A stretch of DNA of 64,000 nucleotides from Acholoe squamosa (Eukaryota > Annelida > Polychaeta > Phyllodocida > Polynoidae), in contig OX439049.1 in NCBI GenBank assembly GCA_949317995.1, positions 806,001 to 870,000 of the forward strand, written 5' to 3'. Every line of letters begins with the position of its first letter. The stretch's first letter is position 1. The translations under genes were made by a program, and so were the position numbers. The notes under the pieces were generated by a model. The model was not told the origin of the DNA. It was given only the letters and a program-made list of their open reading frames with translations, and made no database searches. Positions 19,101-34,100 of the stretch are shown piece after piece.

Positions 19101-22100
19101 AGGGTCATCAGAAGTTGGGGTGCACCTTGTAGGATCAGCAGAAGTTGGGGTACACCTTATTATAGGTTCAGCAGAAGTTGGGGTGCACCTTATAGGATCA
19201 TCAGAAGTAGGGGTGCACCTTATAGGATCAGCAGAAGTTGGGGTGCACCTTATAGGATCAGCAAAAGTTGGGGTGCACCTAATTATAGGATCAGCAGAAG
19301 TTGGGGTGCACCTTATTATAGGATCAGCAGAAATTGGGGTGCACCTTATAGGATCAGCAGAAGTTGGGGTGCACCTTAGAGGGTCAACAGGAGTTGGGGT
19401 GCACCTTATTATAGGATCAGCAGAAGTTGGGGTGCACCTTATTATAGGATCAGCAGAAGTTGGGGTGCACCTTATAGGATCAGCAGAAGTTGGGGATGTA
19501 CCTTATAGGGTCAGCAGAAGTTGGGGTGCACCTTAGAGGGACAGCAGAATTGGGGGTGCACCTTATTATAGCATCAGCAGAAGTTGGGGTGCACCTTATT
19601 ATAGGGTCATCAGAAGTTGGGGTGCACCTTTTTATAGGGTCAGCAGAAGTTGGGGTGCACCTTATTATAGGATCAGCAGAAGTTGGGGTGCACCTTATTA
19701 TAGGGTCAGCAAAAGTTGGGCTGCACCTTATTATAGGATCAGCAGAAGTTGGGGTGCACCTTATTATAGGATCAGCAGAAATTGGGGTGCACCTTATAGG
19801 ATCAGCAGAAGTTGGGGTGCACCTTAGAGGGTCAGCAGAAGTTGGGGTGCACCTTATTATAGGATCAGCAGAAGTTGGGGTGCACCTTATTATAGGATCA
19901 GCAGAAGTTGGGTTGCACCTTATAGGATCAGCAGAAGTTGGGGTGCACCTTATTATAGGATCAGCAGAAGTTGGGGTGCACCCTATAGGGTCATCAGAAG
20001 TTGGGGTGCACCTTATTATAGGGTCAGCAGAAGTTGGGGTGCACCTTATTATAGGGTCAGCAGAAGTTGGGGTGCACCTTTTTATAGGGTCAGCAGAAGT
20101 TGGGGTGCACCTTATTATAGGATCAGCAGAAGTTGGGGTGCACCTTATTATAGGGTCAGCAAAAGTTGGGCTGCACCTTATTATAGGATCAGCAGAAGTT
20201 TGGGTGCACCTTATAGGGTCATCAGAAGTTGGGGTGCACCTTATTATAGGGTCATCAGAAGTTGGGGTGCACCTTATAGGATCATCAGAAGTTGGGGTGC
20301 ACCTTATTATAGGACCAGCAGAAGTTGGGGTACACCTTGTCGGATCATCAGAAGTTGGGGTGCACCAAATAGGATCATCAGAAGTTGGGGTGCACCTTAT
20401 TATAGGGTCAGCAGAAGTTGGGGTGCACCTTGTAGGATCAGCAGAAGTTGGGGTGCACCTTGTAGGATCATCAGCAGTTGGGGTGCACCTTATTGGATCA
20501 GCAGAAGTTGGGTTGCACCTTATTATAGGGTCAGCAGAAGTTGGGGTGCACCTTGTAGGATCAGCAGAAGTTCGGGTGCACCTTATAGGATCAGCAGAAG
20601 TTCGGGTGCACCTTATAGGCTCAGGAGAAGTTGGGGTGCACTTTATAGGATCATCAGAAGTTGGGGTGCACCTTATTATAGGGTCAGCAAAAGTTGGGCT
20701 GCACCTTATTATAGGGTCAGCAGAAGTTGGGGTGCACCTTGTAGGATCAGCAGAAGTTGGGGTGCACCTTATAGGATCATCAGAAGTTGGGGTGCACCTT
20801 ATAGGGTCATCAGAAGTTGGGGTGCACCTTGTAGGATCAGCAGAAGTTGGGGTGCACCTTATTATAGGTTCAGCAGAAGTTGGGGTGCACCTTAGAGGGT
20901 CAGCAGAAGTTGGGGTGCACCTTATTATAGAATCATCAGAAGTTGGGGTGCACCTTATTATAGGGTCATCAGAAGTTGGGGTGCACCTTATTAAAGGGTC
21001 ATCAGAAGTTGGGGTGCACCTTATAGGTTCGGCAGAAGTTGGGGTGCACCTTGTAGGATCATCAGAAGTTGGGGTGCACCTTATTTTAGGATCAGCAGAA
21101 GTTGGGGTGCACCTTATAGGATCAGCAGAAGTTGGGGTGCACCTTATAGGGTCAGCAGAAGTTGGGGTGCACCTTATTATAGGATCAGCAGAAGTTGGGG
21201 TGCACCCTATAGGGTCAGCAGAAGTTGGGGTGCACCTTATAGGATTAGCAGAAGTTGGGGATGTACCTTATAGGGTCAGCAGAAGTTGGGGTGCACCTTA
21301 TAGGGTCAGCAGAAGTTTGGGTTCACCTGATAGGGTCATCAGAAGTTGGGGTGCACCTTATAGGGTCATCAGAAGTTGGGGATGTACCTTATAGGGTCAT
21401 CAGAAGTTGCGGTGCACCTTATAGGACCAGCAGAAGTTGGGGTGCACCTTATTATAGGATCAGTAGAAGTTGGGGTGCACCTTATAGGACCAGCAGAAGT
21501 TGGGGTACACCTTATAGGGTCATCAGAAGTTGGGGTGCACCTTATAGGATCAGCAGAAGTTGGGGTGCACCTTATAGGATCAGCAAAAGTTGGGGTGCAC
21601 CTTATTATAGGATGAGCAGAAGTTGGTGTGCACCTTATTATAGGATCAGCAGAAATTGGGGTGCACCTTATAGGATCAGGAGAAGTTGGGGTGCACCTAA
21701 GAGGGTCAGCAGAAGTTGGGGTGCACCTTATTATAGGATCAGCAGAAGTTGGGGTGCACCTTATTATAGGATCAGCAGAAGTTGGGGTGCACTTTATAGG
21801 ATCAGCAGAAGTTGGGGATGTACCTTATAGGGTCAGCAGAAGTTGGGGTGCACCTTAGAGGGTCAGCAGAAGTTGGGGTGCACCTTATCATAGAATCAGC
21901 AGAAGTTGGGGTGCACCTTATTATAGGGTCATCAGAAGTTGGGGTGCACCTTATTAAAGGGTCATCAGAAGTTGGGGTGCACCTTATAGGTTCTGCAGAA
22001 GTTGGGGTGCACCTTAGAGGGTCAGCAAAAGTTGGAGTGCACCTTATTATAGGATCAGCAGAAGTTGGGGTGCACCTTATTATAGGATCAGCAGAAGTTG

Positions 22101-25100
22101 GGGTGCACCTTATAGGGTCAGCAGAAGTTGGGGTGCACCTTATTATAGGACCAGCAGAAGTTGGGGATGTACCTTATAGGGTCATCAGAAGTTGGGGTGC
22201 ACCTTATAGGACCAGCAGAAGTTGGGGTGCACCTTATTATAGGATCAGTAGAAGTTGGGGTGCACCTTATTATAGGATCAGCAGAAATTGGGGTGCACCT
22301 TATAGGATCAGCAGAAGTTGGGGTGCACCTTATAGGCTCAGGAGAAGTTGGGGTGCACTTTATAGGATCATCAGAAGTTGGGGTGCACCTTATTATAGGG
22401 TCAGCAGAAGTTGGGGTGCACCTTGTAGGATCAGCAGAAGTTGGGGTGCACCTTATAGGATCAGCAGAAGTTGGTGTGCACCTTATAGGGTCATCAGAAG
22501 TTGGGGTGCACCTTGTAGATCAGCAGAAGTTGGGGTACACCTTATTATAGGTTCAGCAGAAGTTGGGGTGCACCTTATAGGATCATCAGAAGTAGGGGTG
22601 CACCTTATAGGATCAGCAGAAGTTGGGGTGCACCTTATAGGATCAGCAAAAGTTGGGGTGCACCTAATTATAGGATCAGCAGAAGTTGGGGTGCACCTTA
22701 TTATAGGATCAGCAGAAATTGGGGTGCACCTTATAGGATCAGCAGAAGTTGGGGTGCACCTTAGAGGGTCAGCAGAAGTTGGGGTGCACCTTATTATAGG
22801 ATCAGCAGAAGTTGGGGTGCACCTTATTATAGGATCAGCAGAAATTGGGGTGCACCTTATAGGATCAGCAGAAGTTGGGGATGTACCTTATAGGGTCAGC
22901 AGAAGTTGGGGTGCACCTTAGAGGGACAGCAGAATTGGGGGTGCACCTTATTATAGCATCAGCAGAAGTTGGGGTGCACCTTATTATAGGGTCATCAGAA
23001 GTTGGGGTGCACCTTTTTATAGGGTCAGCAGAAGTTGGGGTGCACCTTATTATAGGATCAGCAGAAGTTGGGGTGCACCTTATTATAGGGTCAGCAAAAG
23101 TTGGGCTGCACCTTATTATAGGATCAGCAGAAGTTGGGGTGCACCTTATTATAGGATCAGCAGAAATTGGGGTGCACCTTATAGGATCAGCAGAAGTTGG
23201 GGTGCACCTTAGAGGGTCAGCAGAAGTTGGGGTGCACCTTATTATAGGATCAGCAGAAGTTGGGGTGCACCTTATTATAGGATCAGCAGAAGTTGGGTTG
23301 CACCTTATAGGATCAGCAGAAGTTGGGGTGCACCTTATTATAGGATCATCAGAAGTTGGGGTGCACCCTATAGGGTCATCAGAAGTTGGGGTGCACCTTA
23401 TTATAGGGTCAGCAGAAGTTGGGGTGCACCTTATTATAGGGTCAGCAGAAGTTGGGGTGCACCTTTTTATAGGGTCAGCAGAAGTTGGGGTGCACCTTAT
23501 TATAGGATCAGCAGAAGTTGGGGTGCACCTTATTATAGGGTCAGCAAAAGTTGGGCTGCACCTTATTATAGAATCAGCAGAAGTTTGGGTGCACCTTATA
23601 GGGTCATCAGAAGTTGGGGTGCACCTTATTATAGGGTCATCAGAAGTTGGGGTGCACCTTATAGGATCATCAGAAGTTGGGGTGCACCTTATTATAGGAC
23701 CAGCAGAAGTTGGGGTACACCTTGTCGGATCATCAGAAGTTGGGGTGCACCAAATAGGATCATCAGAAGTTGGGGTGCACCTTATTATAGGGTCAGCAGA
23801 AGTTGGGGTGCACCTTGTAGGATCAGCAGAAGTTGGGGTGCACCTTGTAGGATCATCAGCAGTTGGGGTGCACCTTATTGGATCAGCAGAAGTTGGGTTG
23901 CACCTTATTATAGGGTCAGCAGAAGTTGGGGTGCACCTTGTAGGATCAGCAGAAGTTCGGGTGCACCTTATAGGATCAGCAGAAGTTCGGGTGCACCTTA
24001 TAGGCTCAGGAGAAGTTGGGGTGCACTTTATAGGATCATCAGAAGTTGGGGTGCACCTTATTATAGGGTCAGCAAAAGTTGGGCTGCACCTTATTATAGG
24101 GTCAGCAGAAGTTGGGGTGCACCTTGTAGGATCAGCAGAAGTTGGGGTGCACCTTATAGGATCATCAGAAGTTGGGGTGCACCTTATAGGGTCATCAGAA
24201 GTTGGGGTGCACCTTGTAGGATCAGCAGAAGTTGGGGTGCACCTTATTATAGGTTCAGCAGAAGTTGGGGTGCACCTTAGAGGGTCAGCAGAAGTTGGGG
24301 TGCACCTTATTATAGAATCATCAGAAGTTGGGGTGCACCTTATTATAGGGTCATCAGAAGTCGGGGTGCACCTTATTAAAGGGTCATCAGAAGTTGGGGT
24401 GCACCTTATAGGTTCGGCAGAAGTTGGGGTGCACCTTGTAGGATCATCAGAAGTTGGGGTGCACCTTATTATAGGATCAGCAGAAGTTGGGGTGCACCTT
24501 ATAGGATCAGCAGAAGTTGGGGTGCACCTTATAGGGTCAGCAGAAGTTGGGGTGCACCTTATTATAGGATCAGCAGAAGTTGGGGTGCACCCTATAGGGT
24601 CAGCAGAAGTTGGGGTGCACCTTATAGGATCAGCAGAAGTTGGGGATGTACCTTATAGGGTCAGCAGAAGTTGGGGTGCACCTTATAGGGTCAGCAGAAG
24701 TTTGGGTTCACCTGATAGGGTCATCAGAAGTTGGGGTGCACCTTATAGGGTCATCAGAAGTTGGGGATGTACCTTATAGGGTCATCAGAAGTTGCGGTGC
24801 ACCTTATAGGACCAGCAGAAGTTGGGGTGCACCTTATTATAGGATCAGTAGAAGTTGGGGTGCACCTTATAGGACCAGCAGAAGTTGGGGTACACCTTAT
24901 AGGGTCATCAGAAGTTGGGGTGCACCTTATAGGATCAGCAGAAGTTGGGGTGCACCTTATAGGATCAGCAAAAGTTGGGGTGCACCTTATTATAGGATGA
25001 GCAGAAGTTGGGGTGCACCTTATAGGATCAGCAGAAGTTGGGGATGTACCTTATAGGGTCAGCAGAAGTTGGGGTGCACCTTATTATAGGGTCATCAGAA

Positions 25101-28100
25101 GTTGGGGTGCACCTTTTTATAGGGTCAGCAGAAGTTGGGGTGCACCTTATTATAGGATCAGCAGAAGTTGGGGTGCACCTTATTATAGGATCAGCAGAAG
25201 TTGGGGTGCACCTTATAGGATCAGCAGAAGTTGGGGATGTACCTTATAGGGTCAGCAGAAGTTGGGGTGCACCTTAGAGGGTCAGCAGAAGTTGGGGTGC
25301 ACCTTATCATAGAATAAGCAGAAGTTGGGGTGCACCTTATTATAGGGTCATCAGAAGTTGGGGTGCATCTTATTAAAGGGTCATCAGAAGTTGGGGTGCA
25401 CCTTATAGGTTCGGCAGAAGTTGGGGTGCACCTTAGAGGGTCAGCAAAAGTTGGAGTGCACCTTATTATAGGATCAGCAGAAGTTGGGGTGCACCTTATT
25501 ATAGGATCAGCAGAAGTTGGGGTGCACCTTATAGGGTCAGCAGAAGTTGGGGTGCACCTTATTATAGGACCAGCAGAAGTTGGGGATGTACCTTATAGGG
25601 TCATCAGAAGTTGGGGTGCACCTTATAGGACCAGCAGAAGTTGGGGTGCACCTTATTATAGGATCAGTAGAAGTTGGGGTGCACCTTATAGGATCATCAG
25701 AAGTTGGGGTGCACCTTATAGGGTCATCAGAAGTTGGGGTGCACCTTATAGGATCAGCAGAAGTTGGGGTGCACCTTATAGGATCAGCAAAAGTTGAGGT
25801 GTACCTTATTATAGGATCAGCAGAAGTTGGGGTGCACCTTATTATAGGATCAGCAGAAATTGGGGTGCACCTTATAGGATCAGCAGAAGTTGGGGTGCAC
25901 CTTAGAGGGTCAGCAGAAGTTGGGGTGCACCTTATTATAGGATCAGCAGAAGTTGGGGTGCACCTTATTATAGGATCAGCAGAAGTTGGGGTGCACCTTA
26001 TAGGATCAGCAGAAGTTGGGGATGTACCTTATAGGGTCAGCAGAAGTTGGGGTGCACCTTAGAGGGTCAGCAGAAGTTGGGGTGCACCTTATTATAGCAT
26101 CAGCAGAAGTTGGGGTGCACCTTATTATAGGGTCATCAGAAGTTGGGGTGCACCTTATTAAAGGGTCATCAGAAGTTGGGGTGCACCTTATAGGTTTGGC
26201 AGAAGTTGGGGTGCACCTTGTAGGATCATCAGAAGTTGGGGTGCACCTTATTATAGGATCATCAGAAGTTGGGGTACACCTTATAGGATCAGCAGAAGTT
26301 TGGGTGCACCTTATAGGGTCATCAGAAGTTGGGGTGCACCTTATTATAGGGTCATCAGAAGTTGGGGTGCACCTTATAGGATCATCAGAAGTTGGGGTGC
26401 ACCTTATTATAGGACCAGCAGAAGTTGGGGTACACCTTGTCGGATCATCAGAAGTTGGGGTGCACCAAATAGGATCATCAGAAGTTGGGGTGCACCTTAT
26501 TATAGGATCAGCAGAAGTTGGGGTGCACCTTGTAGGATCATCAGCAGTTGGGGTGCACCTTATTGGATCAGCAGAAGTTGGGTTGCACCTTATTATAGGG
26601 TCAGCAGAAGTTGGGGTGCACCTTGTAGGATCAGCAGAAGTTCGGGTGCACCTTAAATGATCACCAGAAGTTGGGGTGCACCTTATAGGCTCAGGAGAAG
26701 TTGGGGTGCACTTTATAGGATCATCAGAAGTTGGGGTGCACCTTATTATAGGGTCAGCAAAAGTTGGGCTGCACCCTATTATAGGGTCAGCAGAAGTTGG
26801 GGTGCACCTTGTAGGATCAGCAGAAGTTGGGGTGCACCTTATAGGATCAACAGAAGTTGGGGTGCACCTTATAGGGTCATCAGAAGTTGGGGTGCACCTT
26901 GTAGGATCAGCAGAAGTTGGGGTGCACCTTATTATAGGATCATGAGAAGTTGGGGTGCACCTTATAGGATCAGCAAAAGTTGGGGTGCACCTTATTATAG
27001 GATCAGCAGAAATTGGGATGCACCTTATAGGATCAGCAGAAGTTGGGGTGCACCTAAGAGGGTCAGCAGAAGTTGGGGTGCACCTCATTATAGGATCAGC
27101 AGAATTGGGGTGCACCTTATAGGATCAGCAGAAGTTGGGGATGTACCTTATAGGGTCAGCAGAAGTTGGGGTGCACCTTAGAGGGTCAGCAGAAGTTGGG
27201 GTGCACCTTATTATAGCATCAGCAGAAGTTGGGGTGCACCTTATTATAGGGTCATCAGAAGTTGGGGTGCACCTTATTAAAGGGTCATCAGAAGTTGGGG
27301 TGCACCTTATAGGTTTGGCAGAAGTTGGGGTGCACTTGTAGGATCATCAGAAGTTGGGGTGCACCTTATTATAGGATCATCAGAAGTTGGGGTACACCTT
27401 ATAGGATCAGCAGAAGTTTGGGTGCACCTTATAGGGTCATCAGAAGTTGGGGTGCACCTTATTATAGGGTCATCAGAAGTTGGGGTGCACCTTATAGGAT
27501 CATCAGAAGTTGGGGTGCACCTTATTATAGGACCAGCAGAAGTTGGGGTACACCTTGTCGGATCATCAGAAGTTGGGGTGCACCAAATAGGATCATCAGA
27601 AGTTGGGGTGCACCTTATTATAGGGTCAGCAGAAGTTGGGGTGCACCTTGTAGGATCAGCAGAAGTTGGGGTGCACCTTGTAGGATCATCAGCAGTTGGG
27701 GTGCACCTTATTGGATCAGCAGAAGTTGGGTTGCACCTTATTATAGGGTCAGCAGAAGTTGGGGTGCACCTTGTAGGATCAGCAGAAGTTCGGGTGCACC
27801 TTAAATGATCACCAGAAGTTGGGGTGCACCTTATAGGCTCAGGAGAAGTTGGGGTGCACTTTATAGGATCATCAGAAGTTGGGGTGCACCTTATTATAGG
27901 GTCAGCAAAAGTTGGGCTGCACCCTATTATAGGGTCAGCAGAAGTTGGGGTGCACCTTGTAGGATCAGCAGAAGTTGGGGTGCACCTTATAGGATCAACA
28001 GAAGTTGGGGTGCACCTTATAGGGTCATCAGAAGTTGGGGTGCACCTTGTAGGATCAGCAGAAGTTGGGGTGCACCTTATTATAGGATCATCAGAAGTTG

Positions 28101-31100
28101 GGGTGCACCTTATAGGATCAGCAAAAGTTGGGGTGCACCTTATTATAGGATCAGCAGAAATTGGGGTGCACCTTATAGGGTCATCAGAAGTTGGGGTGCA
28201 CCTTTTTATAGGGTCATCAGAAGTTGGGGTGCACCTTATAGGATCATCAGAAGTTGGGGTGCACCTTATAGGATCAGCAAAAGTTGGGGTGCACCTTATA
28301 GGATCAGCAGAAGTTGGGGTGCACCTTATAGGGTCATCAGAAGTTGGGGTGCACCTTTTTATAGGGTCATCAGAAGTTGGGGTGCACCTTATTATAGGAT
28401 CAGCAGAAGTTGGGGTGCACCTTATTATAGGGTCATCAGAAGTTGGGGTGCACCTTATAGGATCATCAGAAGTTGGGGTGCACCTTATTATAGGGTCAGC
28501 AGAAGTTGGGGTGCACCTTATTATAGGGTCAGCAGAAGTTGGGGTGCACCTTTTTATAGGGTCAGCAGAAGTTGGGGTGCACCTTATTATAGGATCAGCA
28601 GAAGTTGGGGTGCACCTTATTATAGGGTCATCAGAAGTTGGGGTGCACCTTATAGGATCATCAGAAGTTGGGGTGCACCTTGTCGGATCATCAGAAGTTG
28701 GGGTGCACCAAATAGGATCATCAGAAGTTGGGGTGCACCTTATTATAGGGTCAGCAGAAGTTGGGGTGCACCTTGTAGGATCAGCAGAAGTTGGGGTGCA
28801 CCTTGTAGGATCATCAGCAGTTGGGGTGCACCTTATTGGATCAGCAGAAGTTGGGTTGCACCTTATTATAGGGTCAGCAGAAGTTGGGGTGCACCTTGTA
28901 GGATCAGCAGAAGTTGGGGTGCACCTTATAGGATCAGCAGAAGTTGGGGTGCACCTTATAGGCTCAGGAGAAGTTGGGGTGCACTTTATAGGATCATCAG
29001 AAGTTGGGGTGCACCTTATTATAGGGTCAGCAGAAGTTGGGGTGCACCTTGTAGGATCAGCAGAAGTTGGGGTGCACCTTATAGGATCAGCAGAAGTTGG
29101 TGTGCACCTTATAGGGTCATCAGAAGTTGGGGTGCACCTTGTAGGATCAGCAGAAGTTGGGGTACACCTTATTATAGGTTCAGCAGAAGTTGGGGTGCAC
29201 CTTATAGGATCATCAGAAGTAGGGGTGCACCTTATAGGATCAGCAGAAGTTGGGGTGCACCTTAGAGGGTCAGCAGAAGTTGGGGTGCACCTTATTATAG
29301 GATCAGCAGAAGTTGGGGTGCACCTTATTATAGGATCAGCAGAAGTTGGGGTGCACCTTATAGGATCAGCAGAAGTTGGGGATGTACCTTATAGGGTCAG
29401 CAGAAGTTGGGGTGCACCTTAGAGGGACAGCAGAATTGGGGGTGCACCTTATTATAGCATCAGCAGAAGTTGGGGTGCACCTTATTATAGGGTCATCAGA
29501 AGTTGGGGTGCACCTTTTTATAGGGTCAGCAGAAGTTGGGGTGCACCTTATTATAGGATCAGCAGAAGTTGGGGTGCACCTTATTATAGGGTCAGCAAAA
29601 GTTGGGCTGCACCTTATTATAGGATCAGCAGAAGTTGGGGTGCACCTTATTATAGGATCAGCACAAATTGGGGTGCACCTTATAGGATCAGCAGAAGTTG
29701 GGGTGCACCTTAGAGGGTCAGCAGAAGTTGGGGTGCACCTTATTATAGGATCAGCAGAAGTTGGGGTGCACCTTATTATAGGATCAGCAGAAGTTGGGTT
29801 GCACCTTATAGGATCAGCAGAAGTTGGGGTGCACCTTATTATAGGATCAGCAGAAGTTGGGGTGCACCCTATAGGGTCATCAGAAGTTGGGGTGCACCTT
29901 ATTATAGGGTCAGCAGAAGTTGGGGTGCACCTTATTATAGGGTCAGCAGAAGTTGGGGTGCACCTTTTTATAGGGTCAGCAGAAGTTGGGGTGCACCTTG
30001 TAGGATCAGCAGAAGTTGGGGTGCACCTTGTAGGATCATCAGCAGTTGGGGTGCACCTTATTGGATCAGCAGAAGTTGGGTTGCACCTTATTATAGGGTC
30101 AGCAGAAGTTGGGGTGCACCTTGTAGGATCAGCAGAAGTTCGGGTGCACCTTATAGGATCAGCAGAAGTTCGGGTGCACCTTATAGGCTCAGGAGAAGTT
30201 GGGGTGCACTTTATAGGATCATCAGAAGTTGGGGTGCACCTTATTATAGGGTCAGCAAAAGTTGGGCTGCACCTTATTATAGGGTCAGCAGAAGTTGGGG
30301 TGCACCTTGTAGGATCAGCAGAAGTTGGGGTGCACCTTATAGGATCATCAGAAGTTGGGGTGCACCTTATAGGGTCATCAGAAGTTGGGGTGCACCTTGT
30401 AGGATCAGCAGAAGTTGGGGTGCACCTTATTATAGGTTCAGCAGAAGTTGGGGTGCACCTTAGAGGGTCAGCAGAAGTTGGGGTGCACCTTATTATAGAA
30501 TCATCAGAAGTTGGGGTGCACCTTATTATAGGGTCATCAGAAGTCGGGGTGCACCTTATTAAAGGGTCATCAGAAGTTGGGGTGCACCTTATAGGTTCGG
30601 CAGAAGTTGGGGTGCACCTTGTAGGATCATCAGAAGTTGGGGTGCACCTTATTATAGGATCAGCAGAAGTTGGGGTGCACCTTATAGGATCAGCAGAAGT
30701 TGGGGTGCACCTTATAGGGTCAGCAGAAGTTGGGGTGCACCTTATTATAGGATCAGCAGAAGTTGGGGTGCACCCTATAGGGTCAGCAGAAGTTGGGGTG
30801 CACCTTATAGGATCAGCAGAAGTTGGGGATGTACCTTATAGGGTCAGCAGAAGTTGGGGTGCACCTTATAGGGTCAGCAGAAGTTTGGGTTCACCTGATA
30901 GGGTCATCAGAAGTTGGGGTGCACCTTATAGGGTCATCAGAAGTTGGGGATGTACCTTATAGGGTCATCAGAAGTTGCGGTGCACCTTATAGGACCAGCA
31001 GAAGTTGGGGTGCACCTTATTATAGGATCAGTAGAAGTTGGGGTGCACCTTATAGGACCAGCAGAAGTTGGGGTACACCTTATAGGGTCATCAGAAGTTG

Positions 31101-34100
31101 GGGTGCACCTTATAGGATCAGCAGAAGTTGGGGTGCACCTTATAGGATCAGCAAAAGTTGGGGTGCACCTTATTATAGGATGAGCAGAAGTTGGGGTGCA
31201 CCTTATAGGATCAGCAGAAGTTGGGGATGTACCTTATAGGGTCAGCAGAAGTTGGGGTGCACCTTATTATAGGGTCATCAGAAGTTGGGGTGCACCTTTT
31301 TATAGGGTCAGCAGAAGTTGGGGTGCACCTTATTATAGGATCAGCAGAAGTTGGGCTGCACCTTATTATAGGATCAGCAGAAGTTGGGGTGCACCTTATA
31401 GGATCAGCAGAAGTTGGGGATGTACCTTATAGGGTCAGCAGAAGTTGGGGTGCACCTTAGAGGGTCAGCAGAAGTTGGGGTGCACCTTATCATAGAATAA
31501 GCAGAAGTTGGGGTGCACCTTATTATAGGGTCATCAGAAGTTGGGGTGCACCTTATTAAAGGGTCATCAGAAGTTGGGGTGCACCTTATAGGTTCGGCAG
31601 AAGTTGGGGTGCACCTTAGAGGGTCAGCAAAAGTTGGAGTGCACCTTATTATAGGATCAGCAGAAGTTGGGGTGCACCTTATTATAGGATCAGCAGAAGT
31701 TGGGGTGCACCTTATAGGGTCAGCAGAAGTTGGGGTGCACCTTATTATAGGACCAGCAGAAGTTGGGGATGTACCTTATAGGGTCATCAGAAGTTGGGGT
31801 GCACCTTATAGGACCAGCAGAAGTTGGGGTGCACCTTATTATAGGATCAGTAGAAGTTGGGGTGCACCTTATAGGATCATCAGAAGTTGGGGTGCACCTT
31901 ATAGGGTCATCAGAAGTTGGGGTGCACCTTATAGGATCAGCAGAAGTTGGGGTGCACCTTATAGGATCAGCAAAAGTTGAGGTGTACCTTATTATAGGAT
32001 CAGCAGAAGTTGGGGTGCACCTTATTATAGGATCAGCAGAAATTGGGGTGCACCTTATAGGATCAGCAGAAGTTGGGGTGCACCTTAGAGGGTCAGCAGA
32101 AGTTGGGGTGCACCTTATTATAGGATCAGCAGAAGTTGGGGTGCACCTTATTATAGGATCAGCAGAAGTTGGGGTGCACCTTATAGGATCAGCAGAAGTT
32201 GGGGATGTACCTTATAGGGTCAGCAGAAGTTGGGGTGCACCTTAGAGGGTCAGCAGAAGTTGGGGTGCACCTTATTATAGCATCAGCAGAAGTTGGGGTG
32301 CACCTTATTATAGGGTCATCAGAAGTTGGGGTGCACCTTATTAAAGGGTCATCAGAAGTTGGGGTGCACCTTATAGGTTTGGCAGAAGTTGGGGTGCACC
32401 TTGTAGGATCATCAGAAGTTGGGGTGCACCTTATTATAGGATCATCAGAAGTTGGGGTACACCTTATAGGATCAGCAGAAGTTTGGGTGCACCTTATAGG
32501 GTCATCAGAAGTTGGGGTGCACCTTATTATAGGGTCATCAGAAGTTGGGGTGCACCTTATAGGATCATCAGAAGTTGGGGTGCACCTTATTATAGGACCA
32601 GCAGAAGTTGGGGTACACCTTGTCGGATCATCAGAAGTTGGGGTGCACCAAATAGGATCATCAGAAGTTGGGGTGCACCTTATTATAGGATCAGCAGAAG
32701 TTGGGGTGCACCTTGTAGGATCATCAGCAGTTGGGGTGCACCTTATTGGATCAGCAGAAGTTGGGTTGCACCTTATTATAGGGTCAGCAGAAGTTGGGGT
32801 GCACCTTGTAGGATCAGCAGAAGTTCGGGTGCACCTTAAATGATCACCAGAAGTTGGGGTGCACCTTATAGGCTCAGGAGAAGTTGGGGTGCACTTTATA
32901 GGATCATCAGAAGTTGGGGTGCACCTTATTATAGGGTCAGCAAAAGTTGGGCTGCACCCTATTATAGGGTCAGCAGAAGTTGGGGTGCACCTTGTAGGAT
33001 CAGCAGAAGTTGGGGTGCACCTTATAGGATCAACAGAAGTTGGGGTGCACCTTATAGGGTCATCAGAAGTTGGGGTGCACCTTGTAGGATCAGCAGAAGT
33101 TGGGGTGCACCTTATTATAGGATCATGAGAAGTTGGGGTGCACCTTATAGGATCAGCAAAAGTTGGGGTGCACCTTATTATAGGATCAGCAGAAATTGGG
33201 ATGCAACTTATAGGATCAGCAGAAGTTGGGGTGCACCTAAGAGGGTCAGCAGAAGTTGGGGTGCACCTCATTATAGGATCAGCAGAATTGGGGTGCACCT
33301 TATAGGATCAGCAGAAGTTGGGGATGTACCTTATAGGGTCAGCAGAAGTTGGGGTGCACCTTAGAGGGTCAGCAGAAGTTGGGGTGCACCTTATTATAGC
33401 ATCAGCAGAAGTTGGGGTGCACCTTATTATAGGGTCATCAGAAGTTGGGGTGCACCTTATTAAAGGGTCATCAGAAGTTGGGGTGCACCTTATAGGTTTG
33501 GCAGAAGTTGGGGTGCACTTGTAGGATCATCAGAAGTTGGGGTGCACCTTATTATAGGATCATCAGAAGTTGGGGTACACCTTATAGGATCAGCAGAAGT
33601 TTGGGTGCACCTTATAGGGTCATCAGAAGTTGGGGTGCACCTTATTATAGGGTCATCAGAAGTTGGGGTGCACCTTATAGGATCATCAGAAGTTGGGGTG
33701 CACCTTATTATAGGACCAGCAGAAGTTGGGGTACACCTTGTCGGATCATCAGAAGTTGGGGTGCACCAAATAGGATCATCAGAAGTTGGGGTGCACCTTA
33801 TTATAGGGTCAGCAGAAGTTGGGGTGCACCTTGTAGGATCAGCAGAAGTTGGGGTGCACCTTGTAGGATCATCAGCAGTTGGGGTGCACCTTATTGGATC
33901 AGCAGAAGTTGGGTTGCACCTTATTATAGGGTCAGCAGAAGTTGGGGTGCACCTTGTAGGATCAGCAGAAGTTCGGGTGCACCTTAAATGATCACCAGAA
34001 GTTGGGGTGCACCTTATAGGCTCAGGAGAAGTTGGGGTGCACTTTATAGGATCATCAGAAGTTGGGGTGCACCTTATTATAGGGTCAGCAAAAGTTGGGC